The translations under genes and the position numbers were made by a program. From Gautieria morchelliformis (taxonomy: Eukaryota; Basidiomycota; Agaricomycetes; Gomphales; Gomphaceae), in NCBI GenBank assembly GCA_015179125.1, contig WHVA01000257.1:1-64000 (forward strand): a DNA stretch of 64,000 nt, given 5' to 3'. Numbering within the stretch: position 1 is the first letter of the stretch; each line of letters starts with the position of its first letter. Under the pieces are notes generated by a model, which saw only the letters and a list, made by a program, of their open reading frames with translations, made no database searches and was not told the DNA's origin. Shown here piece by piece: positions 11,260-22,762 of the stretch.

Positions 11260-14200
11260 ATGGCCGACACAACCACCTCAAAATTACTCTCCACCATCGA
11301 GAAGTTTGATGGGACGAACTGGGATAGCTGGGCTTTCTCGCTGAAAGCCGCACTAATGTTCATCGACGCACTACGCATCACTGAAGGGACCGAATCAACC
11401 CCCTCCATGAGCACTCCACCAACTGACGAGGAGCGCAAGCGATTCGATGATTGGGAGAAGCGTTCTCGACAAGGCCTCTCCCTCCTACTAGTCTCAGTAA
11501 AGCCCTCCGTTCACCAGTCCCTCGACATGACGAAAACCCTAGAAGAAAATTGGGGTAATCTCAAGACGACCTACGGAACGAGGACTGGCCTAAATCTCTG
11601 GGTCGACTATCGCAGATACACCACGATGACCTTCTCACCTGGCATGCAACTCACTCAGCAGATCGACGAGATGTCTGAGCTGAAGAACCGCATCGTCGCA
11701 GCAGGCCTAGCTATCAGTGACCCCCTCCACACGCTCAACGTGCTCCAGGCCCTACCCTCATCGTACGAAATCGTGGAGCAGACGATCCTTGCCACCATCA
11801 CCGACTTTTCCAAGATTGACTGGGCAAACACTCGGAGTCGCATCCTGTCCGAGGAGCTTCGACAGGGCTCACAACCAAGCGCAAATGCCATCCGCGCGAA
11901 GTCGAACGTTGGAAAAGATAAGTGCAATTACTGCACCGGCACTGGACATTGGGAAAAGGACTGTAGACGCAAAACTCGTGGCCTCTCACGCGAAGAAGCC
12001 CAGTCTGAAGCACGAAAAGGGAAGGGAAAGAAAAAAGAGAAAAAGGAAAAAGGAACGACACCCTCAGTGAGCGCCGTTATATCAGACCATCCTGATTTGG
12101 TTGCTACGGAAGCACCTGTATCTACCGCCAAGACTTCCAACGACGCTGTCTGCTTTTATATCGCGTGTGAGCGCAAGTGGATGTTGGATTCAGGATGCAC
12201 TGACCACATCACAAACGACATCGCCGACTTCTCGGAGTACCATTCACTTGCCGCACCCAGACGTGCCTACTTCGCCGACAAAACGACCTCTGTCCCCTAC
12301 ATTGGCATAGGCACGGTCACTGGGCTATCAAGAGTCAATGGTCAGGAACGGAAGATCACTCTCCATGATGTGCTGCACGCACCTGACATTGGAGGAAGAT
12401 TCTTCAGCGTGCTAAAAATCGACCTAAAAGGCTTCACAACAGCTTTTTCGGGATCTAAAGCCACAATATCAAAGAACGGAACAGTATTTGCAGAAGCACG
12501 AGTAAACAGACAACACTACTGGCTCTCACTGCAAACCAACGCTCCCTCTATATCACATGTACACGTCACCCCACTCGACATCCTCCATGCTTGACTGGGA
12601 CACCTCTCTTGGTCATCTTTGCGACACATTGATGACAAGCTCGAGTCAGGTACAAAATGTGCACTAGCTACATGTGAAGGCTGCCTACTAGGAAAGTCCA
12701 CGCGCCGAAAGTTTGTCCCTTCAACTCATCGCTGCACTGAACCCTTCGCTCTTGTCCACATGGACCTAGCAGGCCCGATGAATACCCGCTCGATCCAAGG
12801 CAACTATTACCACTTCGTTTTAGTTGATGATTATACACGGCACAAATGGATCTATTTCTTAAAAGCTAAGAGCGAAGCTTTCACGCACTTTAAGAATTTC
12901 CATGCACTAGTTGGAAACTATTACGACGGATCACTCAGAGCTATACGCACTGATCGCGGGGGGGAGTTCCTATCACAGGAATTCACTCAATACCTGGAAA
13001 AGCAAGGTATACACCATAGTCTCACTGTGCTGAACACACCTCAGCAGAACGGAGTTGCTGAACGCGCAAACCGAACAATAGCAGAGGCGGCCAGAGCAAT
13101 GTTGTACAGTGCAGGCATATCACAAGGATTCTGGGAGTTCGCAGTGGGCGCCGCGGTACATGTTCGAAACCGAGCCCCATCTCGCGTCATCTCAAATACT
13201 TCCCCATATGAACTTCTGACAGGACGCAAACCCGACCTCTCCTATCTCCGCGTTTTTGGATGCCTCGCGTATGCCCACATAACGACAAATCGAACAAAAT
13301 ATGATCCAACCTCACAAAAACTCATGTTCGTAGGGTATGACAATTCCACTAAGGGGTATAAGTTGTGGAACCAATTGTCCAAACGGACTGTCATATCTAC
13401 TGATGTCGTTTTCGAGGAAACAGTCTTTCCTCTCAAATCTACCCCAAAGCTCCCACTCAATTCTCCCACGCCCGCTCCACCTCTTCTCTCACAACCATCG
13501 TTGCCATCCGTGCAAATCAATCTAGTTCTACCAGAGAGCGACGACGAAGACGTATACCCTTTACCACCAGCGCCACCTGGTACGGCTGACCAGCCTCCCA
13601 CGGCCCCGTCAGCGTCGCCACCACCCAACATTCCCGATGCAGCAAGTGCTCCACCGGAAATTGAACCAGGCGCAGCTCCTGATCAACTTCCCGCACCACC
13701 TGGAACTCCTGAACCCCTCATCCGCCGATCCCAACGCATCCAACAGCGCATCCTAGCCCCACAACCGGACAATGCCAGCCCAGATGCATACCACAGCCAC
13801 AAAGCTGGCCCATCCACTCTGCATGACTCGTCATCAGCGTCCGCGACATGGGACGACTCGATAGTATCGTACCTGGCTTCAGCACCAACAACACCTACCG
13901 GTGATCCAAACACATACGAGTACGCGATCTCATGCTCGGATGCGGAGAAATGGCGCCCTGCCATGCAAGAGGAGATCAAGTGCCTTCTTGAAAATGGCAC
14001 TTGGGAATTGTGTGACCTCCCACAAGGTCGCAAGGCAATTAAATGTAAGTGGGTATACTTGACGAAGCGTGACACCGCCGGCCTTGTCATCCGTTACCGC
14101 GCACGTCTCATCGCCAAAGGTTTTTCACAAACCGCCGGCATCGATTTTGAAGAAACCTTCGCGCCCGTCGCAAAACTTGACTCCTTGAGGTTGCTGCTTG

Positions 14201-15492
14201 CGCTCGCAGCCCGGTTGGATTGGGACATCCACCATGTTGATATCAAATCAGCGTATCTCAACAGAGACTTGGACGAGGAAATTTATATGGATCAACCGAA
14301 GGGTTTCGCGATCCAAGGGAAGGAAGACAAGGTGTGTCGCCTCAAAAAGGCCATCTACGGCTTAAAGCAGGTGGGTCGGCAATGGCACATCCACCTGAAC
14401 GACACACTGGAGGGACTCGGATTTCAGAAACTCATATCTAACGATGCTTCAATCTTTATCAAACGTCACGACGGGGGGGACCCGCTTATAGCATTGGTCT
14501 ATGTCGACGACATCGCCCTTTTGGGCATCCTAGATGCAATTCAAGACCTCAAACGCGCACTTGCCATGCGCTAGAAGATAACTGATCTAGGGGAGATCAG
14601 ACAGTTCCTTGGTCTACACATCACTCGTGACCGTCCGAAGAGATCGCTCACCATCGGCCAGTCGCATTACATTGAACGCATGCTAACGCGTTTCAACATG
14701 TCTAGCTGCAGACCAAATTATACCCCACTCGCCACAGGGACACAGCTCGTCACGAACACCGAGAAAGACTCAGACTCGTCCCTTACTTCTCAATATCAGC
14801 AAATCGTCGGATCGCTCATGTACGCCATGCTAGGTTCCCGACCCGACATCTGCTTTGCTGTCAACCGGCTCTCTCAATTCGGCTCCAAGCCTGCCCAAGA
14901 ACATCTATACGCTGCGCAGCACGTACTCCGTTACTTGTTCGCCACACGAGATGTCACGCTGACATACGGATCTAATGATTCCACCGAATTAATCGGGTAC
15001 AGCGACTCTGACCGGGCCTCCGATCCCGATAACCGCCGCTCGACGACCGGCTACACCCTCATCCTCGCCGGAGGTGCTATCGCTTGGGCCACCCAGAAGC
15101 AACGCACCGTTGCTTTGTCGTCCACTGAAGCCGAGTACATGGCTCTCTGCGAATGTGCAAAGCACACACAGTGGACGCTTTCCCTCTTAAATCAACTCGA
15201 TTTCGCCGTTGACCTCCCACTTGAAGTTTTTTGTGATTCCTCTGGAGCAAAAGAAATCGCAACTAATAACGTTTTTCATAAGCGGACCAAACACATCGAC
15301 ATTCGTTATCACTACATACGAGAATTGGTCAACAAGCGAGTCATCAACATCCTCCCTATACCATCGAAGGAAAACATTGCGGACCTCTTGACAAAATCCT
15401 TGCCTCAAAACCAACACCGCTATCTCGCAAGGAGATTTGGTCTCGTTGATAGTTCAAGTATGGGGGAGTGTTGTAAAACCGGTCATACTTGA
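11260..15492 (+). pseudogene. Copia gag-pol polyprotein with two in-frame stops
   Basis: One frame of 1411 codons. Residues 1-200 are copia-type gag. The zinc knuckle CNYCTGTGHWEKDC is near residue 222 and the protease WMLDSGCTDHI near residue 307. After a TGA at 12592-12594 comes the integrase zinc region (ending CEGCLLGK) and core (DLAGPM, IRTDRGGEF, NGVAERANR). Reverse transcriptase follows, with FAPVAKLDSLRLLLALAARL and YVDD at about 14500. A TAG at 14572-14574 precedes the RNase H, with STEAEYMAL and TKHIDIRYHYIRE. The first stop fits CGA to TGA in the conserved HxRLGH motif. The frame ends 24 bases inside the 3' LTR. Repair-free function is not possible, but only two point changes separate it from an open frame. 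Confidence 0.93.
15459..15468 (+). promoter_or_regulatory. Polypurine tract of the copia element
   Basis: TATGGGGGAG immediately before the 3' LTR, the standard plus-strand priming position. Confidence 0.75.
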
Positions 15493-15703
15493 CCGATCAC
15501 CGATCCCCCTTTTGCGCATTGTTCTCCTTGCGCAGTCTCCGCAGTTTCCCTTTGTTTAGCTCCTTATTGTCTTATCCTATTGTCCCCATTCCCATTTTAG
15601 AGTACAAAAGGAACTATAGAGTATAAGTAGTGTACGCTTGCTCGACGACCTCTCAGCTTACACTGAAGTTGTCCTAGTATCTATCTAGACTACTGCGCCA
15701 ACA
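15469..15703 (+). repeat. 3' LTR of the copia element
   Basis: Starts TGTTGTAAAACCGGTC and ends CTACTGCGCCAACA, the same ends as the 5' LTR. It lacks the 47-base duplication, so it probably shows the ancestral LTR form. Confidence 0.93.
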
Positions 15704-15708
15704 AGTTC

Positions 15709-16787
15709 TTTATTTTCCATAAAGTTTGATTCACTCCTATTCGGAGTTCTAGAGAGCCGCTCTGTCTACGGCCTTGACAGGTATGTACATAGGGTCTTTC
15801 AGAGACATTCTAGTGTTTAGAAATCAACCCCTTGAACGCAGTGAATACGCAGGTGGGTACACGTGTTCAGACGCGCAATGCATCATACCTAACTGTCTTA
15901 ATGACTATTCGTGGACCACGGTACAAGGAGCATAGTCGATGAGCCGTATACCCTGTTTTTTTTTCTCGTCTTCACCTCGCTCCTTGGGACACCCGGCTTC
16001 CTGCGTTCTCGCGCAAGCGACTGCACCGACGATGGGCCCTGCCGCCCTGCCCCCCACCCCACACCTCCCTAGGAGGTGTTTTTCGCCCCACGCTGCCGTT
16101 GAGGCAAGCTTCTCCGGTTGGCGATAGCGTGTGGTTAGTTCTGACTTTGTAGGTGCTTGACAGACGAGGCAGGCTAGCACGACAATAGGGAGCGGAGCCG
16201 TATCCCTTTGAACTCCATTGCAAGAAGAGACCCCATGGAGTAACGCCTGTGCTATCGAACAACTATAGTCACCGGCAGGCCCGCGGCTATCAACATCTCC
16301 CCAATGCAACTCTTGCGTGATAGTAAGCTGAAGACATGACTCCTGGGCCAGAGATTCTGCAGGGTCTCCGCGCCCTAGCATCCTCAAGCACCTTACCAGA
16401 AGAGCTGCTACTGAGCTGGACCTCAGAAAACCAACCGGCTCAGAAATCACGCGCACTCGTTGGTGAAGAGCTTAAGAAACGTATGGATACATATCAAAGT
16501 TTATAAATATAGTCTCCTTTTCATGTACGTCCGACCATGCAAGCAACTAGGGCCTGACAGTTCCACTCACTGGAAGTATTCGTTGCAACTCTGAGGTCAT
16601 CCGCTGAGCGCTGAAAATATCGACTCAACTGTGTTGCTCGACAAGATAATTAATAGCCGGCTGGCTTGCGCCGGACCTTTCTATAAATCCTTTTTTATTT
16701 TAATTTATTTTAATTTATTTTATCCATTTTATGTCTTTTGGGGCCGCGCCCTATAGGATGTGAGGTGAAGCATCCACACCTAGAGTC
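15709..16787. other. Non-coding interval
   Basis: Open frames here are short, overlap on both strands and show no recognisable domain. AT-rich runs built from TTTATTTTAAT lie at about 16690-16730. I see nothing to annotate as a gene. Confidence 0.5.
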
Positions 16788-17323
16788 TAGGGCTGCGCAC
16801 CGTCCGTATTACGGATACGGCCGTACAATGTACGGCGAGTTGACGGGTACGGCAGACCGTATACCGTCCGTATTTTCAGTACCTCTCCCCTCTGATGGTA
16901 CGGTACGGGTACCGTACCGTCCGTATTACGGTTGACGGCAATATTTATATAGTCAAGCCATTGGAGGGTCAGTTAGTGACCGATCCGTGTATATATGACA
17001 TTGCACAGCATCAGTATGTTGGGGCTATGCGACCTACACAGGTAGCTACCCTTTATGTAGACTATTTAGGCAGGTCCGGTGTATGTGCCCGCAGTAGCGC
17101 CCGTCAGGCGATGCCTTTTTGGGATCGGCTAACAGGTTTTCGGCGTTTACCGATGCATGCCGTATAGTGCCGTACACGGCCGTATTTGTACGGTAGCATA
17201 CGGCGTCAACCCGTACCGTATACCGTGCCGTCGGCACAGGACACAGACCCTTCACGGTACGGGTGCCGTGGCCGTACCACGGCGCCGTACAGCCGTGGGT
17301 TTACGGCACGGTGCGCAGCCCTA
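16788..17323. mobile_element. hAT-type MITE, 536 bases
   Basis: Perfect 16-base terminal inverted repeats: left TAGGGCTGCGCACCGT, right ACGGTGCGCAGCCCTA. A perfect 8-base target duplication CTAGAGTC flanks it (16780-16787 and 17324-17331). The TAGGG start and 8-base duplication are diagnostic of hAT elements. Inside, the subterminal parts are packed with CCGTA, CGGTAC and TACGG in both orientations, as in hAT transposase-binding regions. There is no transposase, so it is non-autonomous. The perfect ends and duplication suggest recent insertion. Confidence 0.9.
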
Positions 17324-17331
17324 CTAGAGTC

Positions 17332-17964
17332 TACTAGTATTATGTCAGCCGATCGTGGCTGATGTTAAATTTTGGCCTGGAATGGTCTTCCTCACTGCGC
17401 ACATGAGAATTCTACCCTGAGAAAGGTAGAAGCTTCCGCTTTCCTTCCATCAGTTGGTTTCTATTCGAGGCACAGTCCGAATTAGTTGTCTATATACAGC
17501 TATAAGCCTATAATTATATGTGGAAGCTGTTTCGTGAGTACATCACTCTATACGGTAACGATCTGACAGTCACTGATGATATTTCAGTGCTCATTTGGCA
17601 AAGGCGTCGCTCCGGAGAGACTGCCGATATGAACGGACGTCCGGCGGCTGGCTTGGGCGCTATTGTACTTCGTTGCATGGGGTGTGGCTGCTGTCCCAGG
17701 AGCATTGCATCCGTCCGGCGGCCTGGCAATGCCATAACATGGTTGCTTTACCCGTTTTATCTTACGAAAACACCCGTGGCTCATCATAACTTCCTGATGT
17801 AGCAGAGTGCCGAGGTTCCAGAATCCACATGCAGGCTTCTCGCGCGCTGAACGGTAAAAAAGAATATAATGGCGTCTTAACCAGATCACATCCATCCCAA
17901 TACTTATCCAGTAGAAATTCCCGTCTATACCTGACCCATACACAGCGTTGTCGAAGCTGGAGAT
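17332..17964. other. Non-coding interval
   Basis: No domain is recognisable in any frame. It may include the promoter of the broken protease gene that starts at 17965, but no motif stands out. Confidence 0.45.
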
Positions 17965-18221
17965 ATGGTCGTCACTGGTCTTCTCGTTGCCTCTCTCGTC
18001 ACGCTCGCGTGCGCAGGTCCTGTGGCACAAACCTTGTCGTACACGAACAAATCGACAGTGCTCCTAATGGCTTCCTCCATACAGGTCCCGCCTCGGACTC
18101 CACAGCCCTAAATTTACGTATTGCCCTCGTGTATAATGACATGGCAGGACTTGAGAAGGCGCTATACGATGTGTCGACCCCATCGAGTAGCTTGTATGGA
18201 CAGCACTGGAGCAAGGCAGAG
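17965..18221 (+). pseudogene. Secreted S53 (kumamolisin/sedolisin) protease, prodomain remnant
   Basis: ATG at 17965 begins a signal-peptide-like stretch (MVVTGLLVASLVTLACAGP). After a +1 shift near 18030 the frame reads TNLVVHEQIDSAPNGFLHTG, then ALNLRIALVYNDMAGLEKAL and STPSSSLYGQHWSKAEV. This is the N-terminal prodomain of fungal S53 tripeptidyl peptidases. The exon ends at a canonical donor GTATGT (18222). No catalytic domain (SGTS motif) is found downstream, so only the 5' end of the gene survives. The intact family member would be a secreted acid protease activated by loss of this prodomain. Confidence 0.7.
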
Positions 18222-18310
18222 GTATGTTACATTTAGCTGATTTCTCAGGTCCTCAGAGATGCTCACCGTTTTCAGGTCGAATTTCGTGGCGCTCCACGCC
18301 GTCCTCAGCA

Positions 18311-18359
18311 CAACGTCTCCATCTTCGAACCAAACTTTGGTTCAAAGACGGAGACGTTG
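18311..18359. repeat. Short perfect-stem hairpin
   Basis: Arms 18311-18334 and 18336-18359 are complementary with two mismatches in 24 and a one-base loop (CAACGTCTCC... against ...GGAGACGTTG). It lies just past the end of the protease remnant. It may be a foldback insertion footprint or a replication-error palindrome. Confidence 0.7.
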
Positions 18360-19510
18360 CGAGGACTTTGAAAGTCCTCGCATGAGACTGAGTAATTTCG
18401 CAACCACCAAAAACGCGAGTCTCCTCGAAGGTGATGCCTTTAATAGGGACCTTCAGTGAAGCTGCACCGCTGCAGGTCGCAGGCGCCCAAAGCTCTAGCG
18501 GAACAATGGCTCTTTACTCTCTCATTAAGTACTGTTTATTTGTATCCCCGACTCCGACTGAAAGGAGGGGTTTCAACACAACCTGGTCAGGATGTCGATG
18601 TTCCTGTACGGATTATGATGGATTATGTTAGATATGTATTTGTATCACCTGTTTTGCTTTACCTTGCATAATCATCGGCCCGAGAGAAAGTCTTGTCTGT
18701 ACCATATCAGTGATTTATATATCCAGCAGTTCGTCATATAGTCCTCTGCAATACCTAATGAGAGTGTGAAAGCGTGAAGACGACTGGAGCAACAAGGGAG
18801 AAGGTGCAGGTGCAGCGTTGTACTGCACGAGACGATCACGAACTTCGTGAGTTGACAGGTTCTGTACCAAAAATGAGACAATCATTACGAGAAATGGATA
18901 CTATACAATGAACTAAAGGTTCTTTAACATGCAGCGTATATCCTGAGTCCGACAGAGCTAATCTAACGGGACAGCTCGCCAATGACCGTAGAGCTGCACA
19001 CGCTGTTGTTAGGTCTTTGATTTCAGTCACTCAGAGAAATCGGCCGTTACCATAGAATTGTCCTGCCTGGGCCAACTATGGTTGGACTATCAGCGACGCG
19101 CACAAGGGAAGTGATATATTTGATGAGGACCTACTTCAGCCGTGCAGCCGTAGGATTGACTCAGTTGAGCCTGACTGTTACCTCCGTGAAGGATTCTCCA
19201 CGAACAAGTCATAAGCCTGCCAGGATATATATCTGGCTGTCGATGCTCATTGCTTACGAGCACTTGTGTAACTCCACTGGTGCTCTTGGGCTGCCAGCGA
19301 TTCATCTATCTCGGCACGGCGCTCTTCTAAACGGCCTAAACCGCTTACGGGAGTTATAGATAAGTATACGAGGAAGCATCGGCATCGGGGTGCATGCCCT
19401 GTCGCGCCTGGTCGTTTGGCTGCTCGATTATAGCAGACGATCCCCGCCACGTTTTGACATCCGTGCGTATCAAGTCGACAGTCAACCTCTCTGTGTACAT
19501 GTCCAGAAGA
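18360..19510. other. Non-coding interval
   Basis: Only short overlapping frames without recognisable motifs. I see nothing supportable. Confidence 0.45.
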
Positions 19511-19747
19511 TCAGGATTCAATGTTCAGGATTGGTTCGGCACTAGTAATACGAGTAAAACGTACAAGTGATGTGTGTTCAAAATGGAGCCTATATAACTG
19601 TTGCTGGAACTCTTTCAGATACTCTGGCGTCACGATCCGCCTGACATCGGCTTCCTTCAGTGGCCAGATCCGAGTCAACGCTTGTAAACGATCGGAGCGT
19701 CCTAGGGGGTTTGCTAGTTTTCTTTCTGAGCTTCTTCGCCTCGTCAC
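19511..19747 (-). CDS. Unrecognised small ORF
   Basis: A 78-codon frame that is also open upstream to about 19810. It is charged and helix-friendly: RSDRLQALTRIWPLKEADV then RRIVTPEYLKEFQQQLYRLH. I do not recognise a family. The composition looks more protein-like than its neighbours, but no intron or conserved motif confirms it. It may be a fragment of a decayed gene or chance. Confidence 0.25.
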   Translation of the reverse strand: MTRRRSSERKLANPLGRSDRLQALTRIWPLKEADVRRIVTPEYLKEFQQQLYRLHFEHTSLVRFTRITSAEPILNIES

Positions 19748-19811
19748 GATAGCGAGGAAGGCCTTCCGGGCGGCAGGCTCTCGATCAGCCTGCTCAATTG
19801 AAAGTGGGTAA

Positions 19812-20990
19812 AGGCACAGAATTATTAGCGGCTTGTCTCCACAACCCGGGCCTCACGCCTCACCATCCACGGTCCGGACGTCACCCGGCACTTCCTGTAT
19901 GTAGAATCAGGATTCAGCAGCTGCTTGATGGTCCCCTTTTTGTCATTGGACGCATTTGTGACGCTAGCTAGCTGTATGTATAGCTGTGTAGCGTGCTGAC
20001 AGTCGCCGCAGAAAGTTGACGATACTCGCTAGAGACTATATTAGCATGATGCTAAGAGTGTTCTAGACCAAGGATCTGATCGGCCTACTTATAAGTGCCA
20101 GTGGTGAGATACGAGTGGTGGTGCAGTCGTGGGACTACTATACTCGCGCTGCCTTCTCTTAAGTGGGCGTGCAGATACATCGTCGAGGCGATCTACAACT
20201 GCACGCAGCATGCGGTGCCTAAGTTCCTCATGAAAAGATTGTCTGACGGGAACCATAACAACTGCGCTCACAAAGAAAACAAAAATTTCAGAGAGCGCAT
20301 ATAATCAAAAAAAAAACAAAAAAGTCAACAAGGCCCAACCAACTAACTACACAGGCGCCCCAGGGTATACACATCGAAAGTAATATTCATATATGTACCG
20401 CCCACGCTCAGCCCTCGAAAGAAGACGCGCAACGCGGACCGGGGTGCCACGTCGCTGTAACACGAATACTTTACTTAGGACTTGGGATATGGGCATAGTT
20501 CGGGGGATGGATGGGATAAGGTAGCACAGGGGGAAACGTGGGTGCAGATGCAGATGCACGCTGATATGGTATGGTATGGGGGCCCGGCCGTCGGTGCGGG
20601 GCAGGACAGAGTAGTTGTCAATACGCCGGGGCGGCAGCCCGTGGAGTGGGGGTGGGAGGTGCGTCCGGCACCCGTACATGTACCATGGAGCTCTGTCAGT
20701 GCACCCTACATATCAGTATCTAGTAACAGCGGTGTGACTAACAGTTCGTTGGTTTTCTTAGAGACGAAGAACGGAAATATATCCGTATCAGACTCATCCC
20801 ACATACCGATGTACCCCCATTACAAAAAAGGGACGGGGACTTACAATAGAATCAAACGTTGGTGGCAGTTGCATTCTGGATTCTTTTCTTTCTGTGTACA
20901 AAACTGCGTTATGAGAAATGTCGGGAATGTTGGGTTTTGTGTGCCGAAGGCCATCACGTGACTCCATCGATGTCTCTTCCCGCCTCATCG
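19812..20990. other. Non-coding interval
   Basis: Contains a poly(A)-like run at 20306-20323 and a G-rich tract around 20500-20660 that keeps a plus-strand frame open by composition. No domain is visible. Confidence 0.45.
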
Positions 20991-20991
20991 A

Positions 20992-21645
20992 TCAAGCCTC
21001 CAGAATGTGCTTGACGATAACTTCCCTCCTCGAGTCATGCAACATTCGCCATGCACGTTCAGGTTTGACGCCTTGGTGCAGTATCTCTATGTGACGCTTC
21101 ACTGACTCCTTTCGAGTCGAGCAAAGACAATCGTCGATTGGACATCGCCACATATACTCCTTGGCACGCTCGATGCGGGTTGTCGTGGTCAAGATTTGGG
21201 GTTTATCTTTCATCCGACACATCCCTGTTAGGCTTCTCAGCTCGGAGCCTATGTGAGCATAAAACAGGTGATTATAAAAATCTGTCCGGTCCGTTGTAGT
21301 GCAATAATGGAGGCATTGTCGCCCTGTTTTGTGCCGCAACAGGCACGGGCCATCATGGATGGTGACCTCTGGGGAGGATGGAAGGAGACGTGTCTGGGGT
21401 GCGGGCAGCAAACATGCGCTAGAGGATGGAAAAGCAGATTGGGGTAAGGCCCCAGACGGTGGGTCACCAACTATGGCTGGAGGTGACAGCATCTCCATCT
21501 GGATTATACCCGGCGACACCATTGCAGTCGCGGTGGGTGGCTCGGCTGGGGTGTTCCGCGCCCATCCCTCATTGTGATTTGGAATGTAAATGTTGTTCGC
21601 TGGGTATAAACCCAGCGGAACTGTCCGGTGCAGTTGAGGAACCAT
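20992..21645 (-). CDS. C2H2-like zinc-finger protein
   Basis: A 217-codon frame on the minus strand. The C-terminal 120 residues contain two finger-like units. The first is CLHYCTTTDRTDFYNHLFYA followed by H, spaced C-x3-C-x10-H-x4-H. The second begins CPIDDCLCSTRKESVKRH and ends in a second H (C-x4-C-x11-H-x4-H). The N-terminal 100 residues are Pro/Ser-rich and low in information. The predicted start lies inside a tandem-repeat array (21599-21994), so the true start may be further in, for example after an unseen intron. It is likely a nuclear DNA-binding protein; function is otherwise unknown. Confidence 0.5.
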   Translation of the reverse strand: MVPQLHRTVPLGLYPANNIYIPNHNEGWARNTPAEPPTATAMVSPGIIQMEMLSPPAIVGDPPSGALPQSAFPSSSACLLPAPQTRLLPSSPEVTIHDGPCLLRHKTGRQCLHYCTTTDRTDFYNHLFYAHIGSELRSLTGMCRMKDKPQILTTTTRIERAKEYMWRCPIDDCLCSTRKESVKRHIEILHQGVKPERAWRMLHDSRREVIVKHILEA

Positions 21646-21994
21646 TCATTTATGAACGTGATGGCAAGTACCTTCTGGTGGCATTGTGCCAAATTGCATT
21701 CGAGCCACCGGCGCCGTCACGCGGCGCGGGTGGGAATGTTCCCTGTGTATATGTCCAGCGGAACTGTCCATTGTCGTTGAGAAACCGTTCATTGTGAATG
21801 TGATGGCAAGTACCTTGTAGTGGCATTGTGCCACATTGCGTCCCACTCAAGGGCGCTGTCACACGGCGCGGTGTCAAATGTCTCCACGCTCGCGCTTGTA
21901 TGTTTGCTGGGTATACACCCGGCGGAACTGTCCAGTGGCGTTGAGCAACCGTTAATTTTGAGTATCATGGCAAGTACCTTTCGGTGGCATCTGA
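21599..21994. repeat. Three degenerate tandem repeats of about 150-160 bases
   Basis: Three copies (starting near 21599, 21743 and 21905) share the pattern GCTGGGTATA, AGCGGAACTGTCC, a GTTGAG-AACCGTT block and ATGGCAAGTACCTT. They end directly at the left arm of the large inverted repeat. They also supply the apparent N-terminus of the zinc-finger ORF. Confidence 0.75.
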
Positions 21995-22762
21995 CCCCAG
22001 GGCCAACGCTAGGCCGCTGTAACTTTTGGTGGTCCTGATAGGACCAAGAAGATCTAGGACCGAGCGACCGTCTCCTAGACGTCGTCGTAGTGCGCCCTCA
22101 CCCGGCGCGGCGTGAGATCCAGGTCCCGTCAGCCTCTGGGACGACATCCTAAATAACAATTGGTCAGCGCTGATGCCGCCGGCGTCTGAAATGATTATGA
22201 CTGCACCATTCGTGGTGATGCGTTGCCACGAATGGGGGGGCACCATGCCAAGTGTGGTGTTCCACGGTGCTGATGAAGGATCAAAAACCGACACTCTTCA
22301 TCCTGTGGGGCGACTTACAGTGGGACAGTTGGGCGGCACCATGGACAGGCCTCTTCAGTCATGGATTGTTCGATAGGTGGGGTGTTTGCTGTGAGTAGCG
22401 AGGATATGGAATCAGGCTTCCTCGCCTCCTTTATCTTGTAGTGGGAGCAGGGCTCCGCGTCTGCCAAGCGGGATGATGGGCGTCTAGTGCCACGACGTTC
22501 AAATTTAATTGCCGGCATCAGTCTTCTGAGAGGACTGATGTCCCAATTCAGTCTTCCGTTGTCGGTGCTATCGCGTTCTTTTTGAATTCTGAGCGCTGAA
22601 ATGACTGGGCGAGATCAATGACCTATCTTCCTTTGTATTCCCCTGCCTGCAGTGTGAGTGTGTACTACCGACATAATGACTCGCTTCCAGCACACAGCAA
22701 GGCTTCTCTCCGCATTGCCTCGATAGCAGATACTTAGGCGTCGACAACCGACTTGCCATCTG
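21995..22762. repeat. Left arm of large inverted duplication
   Basis: Reverse complement of 23059-23802, essentially identical apart from a 24-base indel near 22220-22260. On the minus strand it encodes a 67-codon frame at 22518-22315 (starting MPAIKFERRGTRRPSSR) and a frame at 22294-21965. The first is present unchanged in the other arm. No family is recognised for either. The near-perfect identity implies a very recent event, gene conversion, or an assembly artefact. Confidence 0.88.

Larger units (their letters stand above)
10887..15703 (+). mobile_element. Full-length Ty1/copia retrotransposon
   Basis: Complete element with LTRs 10887-11168 and 15469-15703 and a perfect 5-base target duplication AGTTC (10882-10886 and 15704-15708). 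It has a primer site, a polypurine tract and one continuous gag-pol frame broken by only two stops. The LTRs differ by a 47-base tandem duplication and a few substitutions. This looks like the youngest full element in the window. Confidence 0.95.

Noticed and set aside
20482-20961. 159-codon plus-strand frame
   Set aside because: Composition-driven (G-rich tract, Trp/Gly/Met-rich) with no domain or splice support.
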